A DNA stretch of 64,000 bases from Homarus americanus (taxonomy: Eukaryota > Arthropoda > Malacostraca > Decapoda > Nephropidae): the NCBI RefSeq assembly GCF_018991925.1, contig NW_024725489.1, forward strand, positions 5,027,114 to 5,091,113, in the 5' to 3' direction. Positions 60,200 to 64,000 of the stretch are shown here, one piece after another. The notes below the pieces were generated by a model. It had not been told where the DNA came from, made no database searches, and saw nothing but the letters and a program-made list of their open reading frames with translations. Numbering within the stretch: the first letter of the stretch is position 1; the number at the start of each line of letters is the position of its first letter. The position numbers and the translations under genes are program-made.

Positions 60200-60538
60200 A
60201 CAATTTCAATTGTTTATTCTTTGATAGAGGAAGCGGGATCCTAGTGCTGTCACTAGGTACCCCTGTACAATAACACCAGAAGCATCTGGCAAGTGTCACA
60301 AGTATATACAGTATAAATATTATAAAGGGGCTTACTAAAGCCTAAGGAAGGAAGGAAGGATATTCCTTTAACACATAATCAATATTATTTACAAAATATC
60401 TGGCCAGTATGGGGAGGATCATCGTGTCTCCGTCAGGGGGTCGTGGAGTGGTGGTCCAGCAGGTAATTTATAGTAAATAATATTTATAATACAAATTACA
60501 AAATTAAAAACAAAATAATGATAACAATAATAATAATA

Positions 60539-60596
<58 letters not shown>

Positions 60597-60914
60597 TAAA
60601 GAACCATAAAGAAATTACAAAATGGAAAAAATCAATAGTGAGAAACAATATATGTACTGTATATACAGTATGTTGTGTCGTCAAAGTAAGAGAAACAATT
60701 GAGACCCTGCAATTGTGTGTAAATGAGGCAGAAAGTCAGATCAGCAACCTGGGACTTGGTCACAATTTTCGTGATGCCATATAGTAGCAGGGTCTACCAT
60801 TAGACAATACATTATGCCTCCAATATCTTCCCAGGCAGTAGTACCTCCCTGTTTGGTAGCTGCCTACTACCTACTACCTATCTACCTACCTACCTACCTA
60901 CAAGAGCCAAAAGT

Positions 60915-61321
60915 ATGTAACAACCCTATCATACTGTTATCATGAACCTGAAGACTTCTATCACCACCCTATCATACTGTTATCATGTGCCTGAAGACTT
61001 CTATCACCACCCTATCATACTGTTATCATGGGCCTGAAGACTTCTATCACCACCCTATCATACTGTTATCATGAACCTGAAGACTTCTATCACCACCCCT
61101 ATCATATCACCTGAGGACTTCTATCACCACCCTATCATACTGTTATCATGTGCCTGAGGACTTCTATCACCACCCTATCATACTGTTATCATGTGCCTGA
61201 AGACTTCTATCACCACCCTATCATACTGTTATCATGGGCCTGAGGACTTCTATCACCACCCTATCATACTGTTATCATGGGCCTGAGGACTTCTATCACC
61301 ACCCTATCATACTGTTATCAT
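60915..61321. repeat. 43-bp minisatellite (copy 2, about 10 units)
   Basis: Same unit as 59905-60199 but longer. The first four units repeat the variant order of copy 1 (GAACC, GTGCC, GGGCC, GAACC); the rest carry CTGAGGACTT variants not seen in copy 1, and one unit is shortened near 61100. Confidence 0.92.
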
Positions 61322-64000
61322 GCAGAACAAAAGAAAACTTGAAGCTTTTTGTTACATACACAGGATGTCCAATGTGAAGTTAAACAACTTTGAAGCCTTA
61401 TAGAGAGCTTTAGTGAATAATGCAAAGAAATGTTGTTAGGTTAAGGTTATTTTAGATAAATATTATATCAGGTTAATGTTATGTTCGGTTAGTGTCGGGT
61501 TAATGTTAGGTTAATAATATGTTATGTTTGGTTAGTGCCAGGTTAATGTTAAGTTAGTGTCAGGTTAATGTTAGGTTAGCATTGTTAGGTTAAGGTTATG
61601 CCGTTAATCGCGGTACACATAAAAATATTATAATTAATATAATTAGATAATACTAATATTACACTTATCACAAAGCGAATTTTATTTGCATTAATATTTA
61701 CTGTATATATATAAATATTGATTTAAATAAATATATTTTTTTTTGATCGTTTGATATTTTCCCAGCGAATTTTGTCAGAAATCCACCAATGAAAGGCCGT
61801 TGTTCCGTCGGCCCATATCTGTTGTCCACAAATATTAACAACAGGGAACCAGTCTATTGCAGCCAGACCCTTAGAAGTTTGTGAAGGTTTCATCAGATAC
61901 AGTAAGTGAGGTCGATTCTGACCGAACTGCTTGTATTAACTCCAAAGAAAAATTATTGGATAGAGTTAGGTTCGTTTGGCAAGGATCAGGTGAAAAAATG
62001 TTGATACTTTATTTTACCTTGAATTTAGTTAGAATTAGATTAAGTTATGTTAGGTTCCCCTTGCTTGCATTAACTCAAAATGACTAGTAGTACTACATTA
62101 ATCTTCGTTAGTTTAATTGGATTACCTGAAGATTACACACCCTAGACTTTTCCATCTGCCTATTTTACACCCATAGGCACCTTATCCCTACAGAACTAGC
62201 GGGCCAGTTCGTCAGTATTGGGTCCCACAGGCAACGATGAGATATAATATTGTCTATCATGTATTTTAAGGACAGGTATCTCCACACAGGAATAGATTAT
62301 AGATAGAGACTCAAGAGGAACAGTGTTAAGTTGAACACTTGGCTCAATGTTAACAAACATAACATGTATTTACGAATATCACATAAATAAAAAAATAGTA
62401 ATGCAATTTATTAAAATATGATGTTAAATACTCGTTTAATTAAATTTAGTTATTTTATGTCGTTCGATACTTATTTTATATAAATCTCCTCATTGTCGAG
62501 TATAGATCTTGACTTGACGCGACCTGGGGGGTTAGGTTATGTTAATTTAGGTAAGGTTAAATTTTGTTAAAGTTAAGTTAGGTAAGGTTGGGTTAGGTTT
62601 TAAGTTAGCTTGTTCAATCATCAGGTGAAATAACCTGAGGCGCCCAATCTTCAAGTGAAATAAGCTGGGGTGGTTAATCGTCTGTTAATCTGATTCATGG
62701 CCTTAATAAGAATATTTAACCATAAAGTAACCTTAAAATTATTTTGGTTAAGGTTACTTAATGTTATGTTAAGTTAGAATTATATTATGTTAACGTTGAA
62801 TTACGTATAAGGTTAGGTTAAGGTTATGCTGGGTTCACTTTATATTGTTAATTTTATAGTTGGTTAAATTTCAAGTTAGGGTTATATTAATATCACGTAA
62901 CTTATTATTATGCCAAGCTAAGGCTTTGTTAGGTTAAGTTTATGCTACTCTAGGTTAATATTGGGCATGGGCGTCCAATGAGGAGGGCAGGGGAGAATTT
63001 GTGTCATAAAGCGAAAGCCGTGTTTGGTTGGGTCAGACAAGAAGGTGCTGATGTGAGGTCTGTACAGGTCAAGTCAGTTCCTCGGGTAACTGGGCTGAGG
63101 CAACACCGGTAAAATGAGATCAAGTCATACTTTATTGTAGTTTTGTGCAGCCATTTACTTCTTTGGAGTACATGAAGTTATAAGGTAAGAAAAGTTTGGT
63201 ATTTACTTGAAATATAATGACTTGATTTTGCCGTGGTAACATGATTTTATATCATGTTTTGTGTCATATATATATATTTTTTCATTTTATACCAAGACAG
63301 TGAACTAATGTCTACGTACCGTGATTATTGTACGAGTATATTACAACACGATTTCACACCAGTTTGGTAATGAGTGTTTTGTGGCGTTGTTTTACTGTTT
63401 TGGCCCCTTGGAGATCGCTGGTTCGGATGAGCTTCGATCGCGTTCAAGATTGGATAAAGTTACTGAAAAATGTTAATGATACAACCATTATTGTTTAGTA
63501 AGAGACAGATATCGACACCTTCCCCCCATGGTTGTTGATTATCCCTCGACGGGTAATTGAAGACATCGACTGTTTAATAGCTGTAAAATGTGAGTCTATC
63601 GACATGTTCATAACAAACCTTTGAGAAAATGTTAGAAGTTCAAAACCCAATTCTGACTCATTCGAAAGATTTAGCTTCTTGGTTGTAAATAAAATTATTA
63701 TAATTCCTTTATAGTACTGTGTATATTATTTTTTATATAAAAAAATATTATATAAAACACTGGAAACGTATCTCAGCACATACTATATTGTGAGAGGAAA
63801 ACACCTTTCTGAGTCATGAGACGACACTCAAACGGCGCTAAGCGGGTTGATGGGGAGGCTGAATCCTCCATCCCAAAAATATCATCTGCGGATAGTAATA
63901 GTCATAATTATTATAAATATCACGAAGTATGAAGAATCAATAAATAAGTTAAATTAATTTCTGGTTTCTTTAGTCCTACTAAACGTTCAGGATTTGAGGT
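61322..64000. other. 3' flank with TTAGG-like sequence; no gene seen
   Basis: Two stretches (61436-61610 and 62527-62960) are rich in GGTTA, GGTTAATGTTAGGTTA and AAGTTAGG, a degenerate form of the arthropod telomere pentamer. The remainder, to 64000, has no convincing open frame, RNA gene or element ends. Confidence 0.6.

Larger units (their letters stand above)
59455..61321. repeat. Direct segmental duplication, 1,010 bp offset
   Basis: Copy 1 (59455-60199) and copy 2 (60465-61321) are nearly identical from AATTTATAGTAAATAAT onward. Each holds an (AAT)n run (59515-59585 and 60525-60595), a shared block of about 250 bp with an open frame, a TACC run and a 43-bp minisatellite. They differ by a few substitutions and in minisatellite copy number. 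The 265 bp between them (60200-60464) is unique. Confidence 0.95.

Overview
This window is animal genomic DNA dominated by one very large, intron-rich gene on the + strand. It is an arthropod-type KDM2 (JmjC histone H3K36 demethylase, KDM2A/KDM2B/dKDM2 family). Fifteen exons can be read between 6215 and 56628. Their splice phases match at every junction and give 1,960 codons plus a stop. The 5' end (start codon and first exon or exons) was not found and probably lies upstream of the window. The host is most likely an arthropod, perhaps a decapod crustacean. The reasons are scattered TTAGG-like pentamer patches, abundant pogo/Tigger elements, a CR1-like retrotransposon tail and tRNA-derived SINEs in AT-rich introns. 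The species cannot be fixed from the sequence.

Layout. 1-6214: no gene seen; a 2.6 kb pentanucleotide satellite (716-3303), then several inverted-repeat elements, one nested in another. 6215-14713: N-terminal segment and JmjC domain in eight exons. 14903-18918: linker and CXXC zinc finger. 22040-22911: PHD finger in two exons. 29665-38765: two short linker exons. 52813-56628: one 3.8 kb terminal exon with an acidic run, F-box, leucine-rich repeats and a tail of about 930 residues beyond the usual KDM2 C-terminus. AATAAA signals follow at 56868-56983. 57000-64000: no gene seen; a (TA)n tract, a duplicated block with a 1,010 bp offset, 43-bp minisatellites and TTAGG-like sequence.

The introns (up to 14 kb) hold a dense record of mobile elements. 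These include two pogo/Tigger transposase loci on the - strand (one decayed, one with a 420-codon open frame), RTE-like and CR1-like retrotransposon fragments, a hAT transposase fragment, a hAT non-autonomous element with another element inside it, and many short TA- or TTAA-flanked inverted-repeat elements. Several insertions are nested, so their order can be read.

The KDM2 domains should work together as in other animals: CXXC binding of unmethylated CpG DNA, PHD contact with chromatin, JmjC removal of H3K36 methyl groups, and F-box/LRR protein contacts. The most unusual gene feature is the long Lys/Ser/Glu/Pro-rich tail with about 33 degenerate EQVSKKN-like repeats, encoded in the same intronless exon as the F-box and LRRs.
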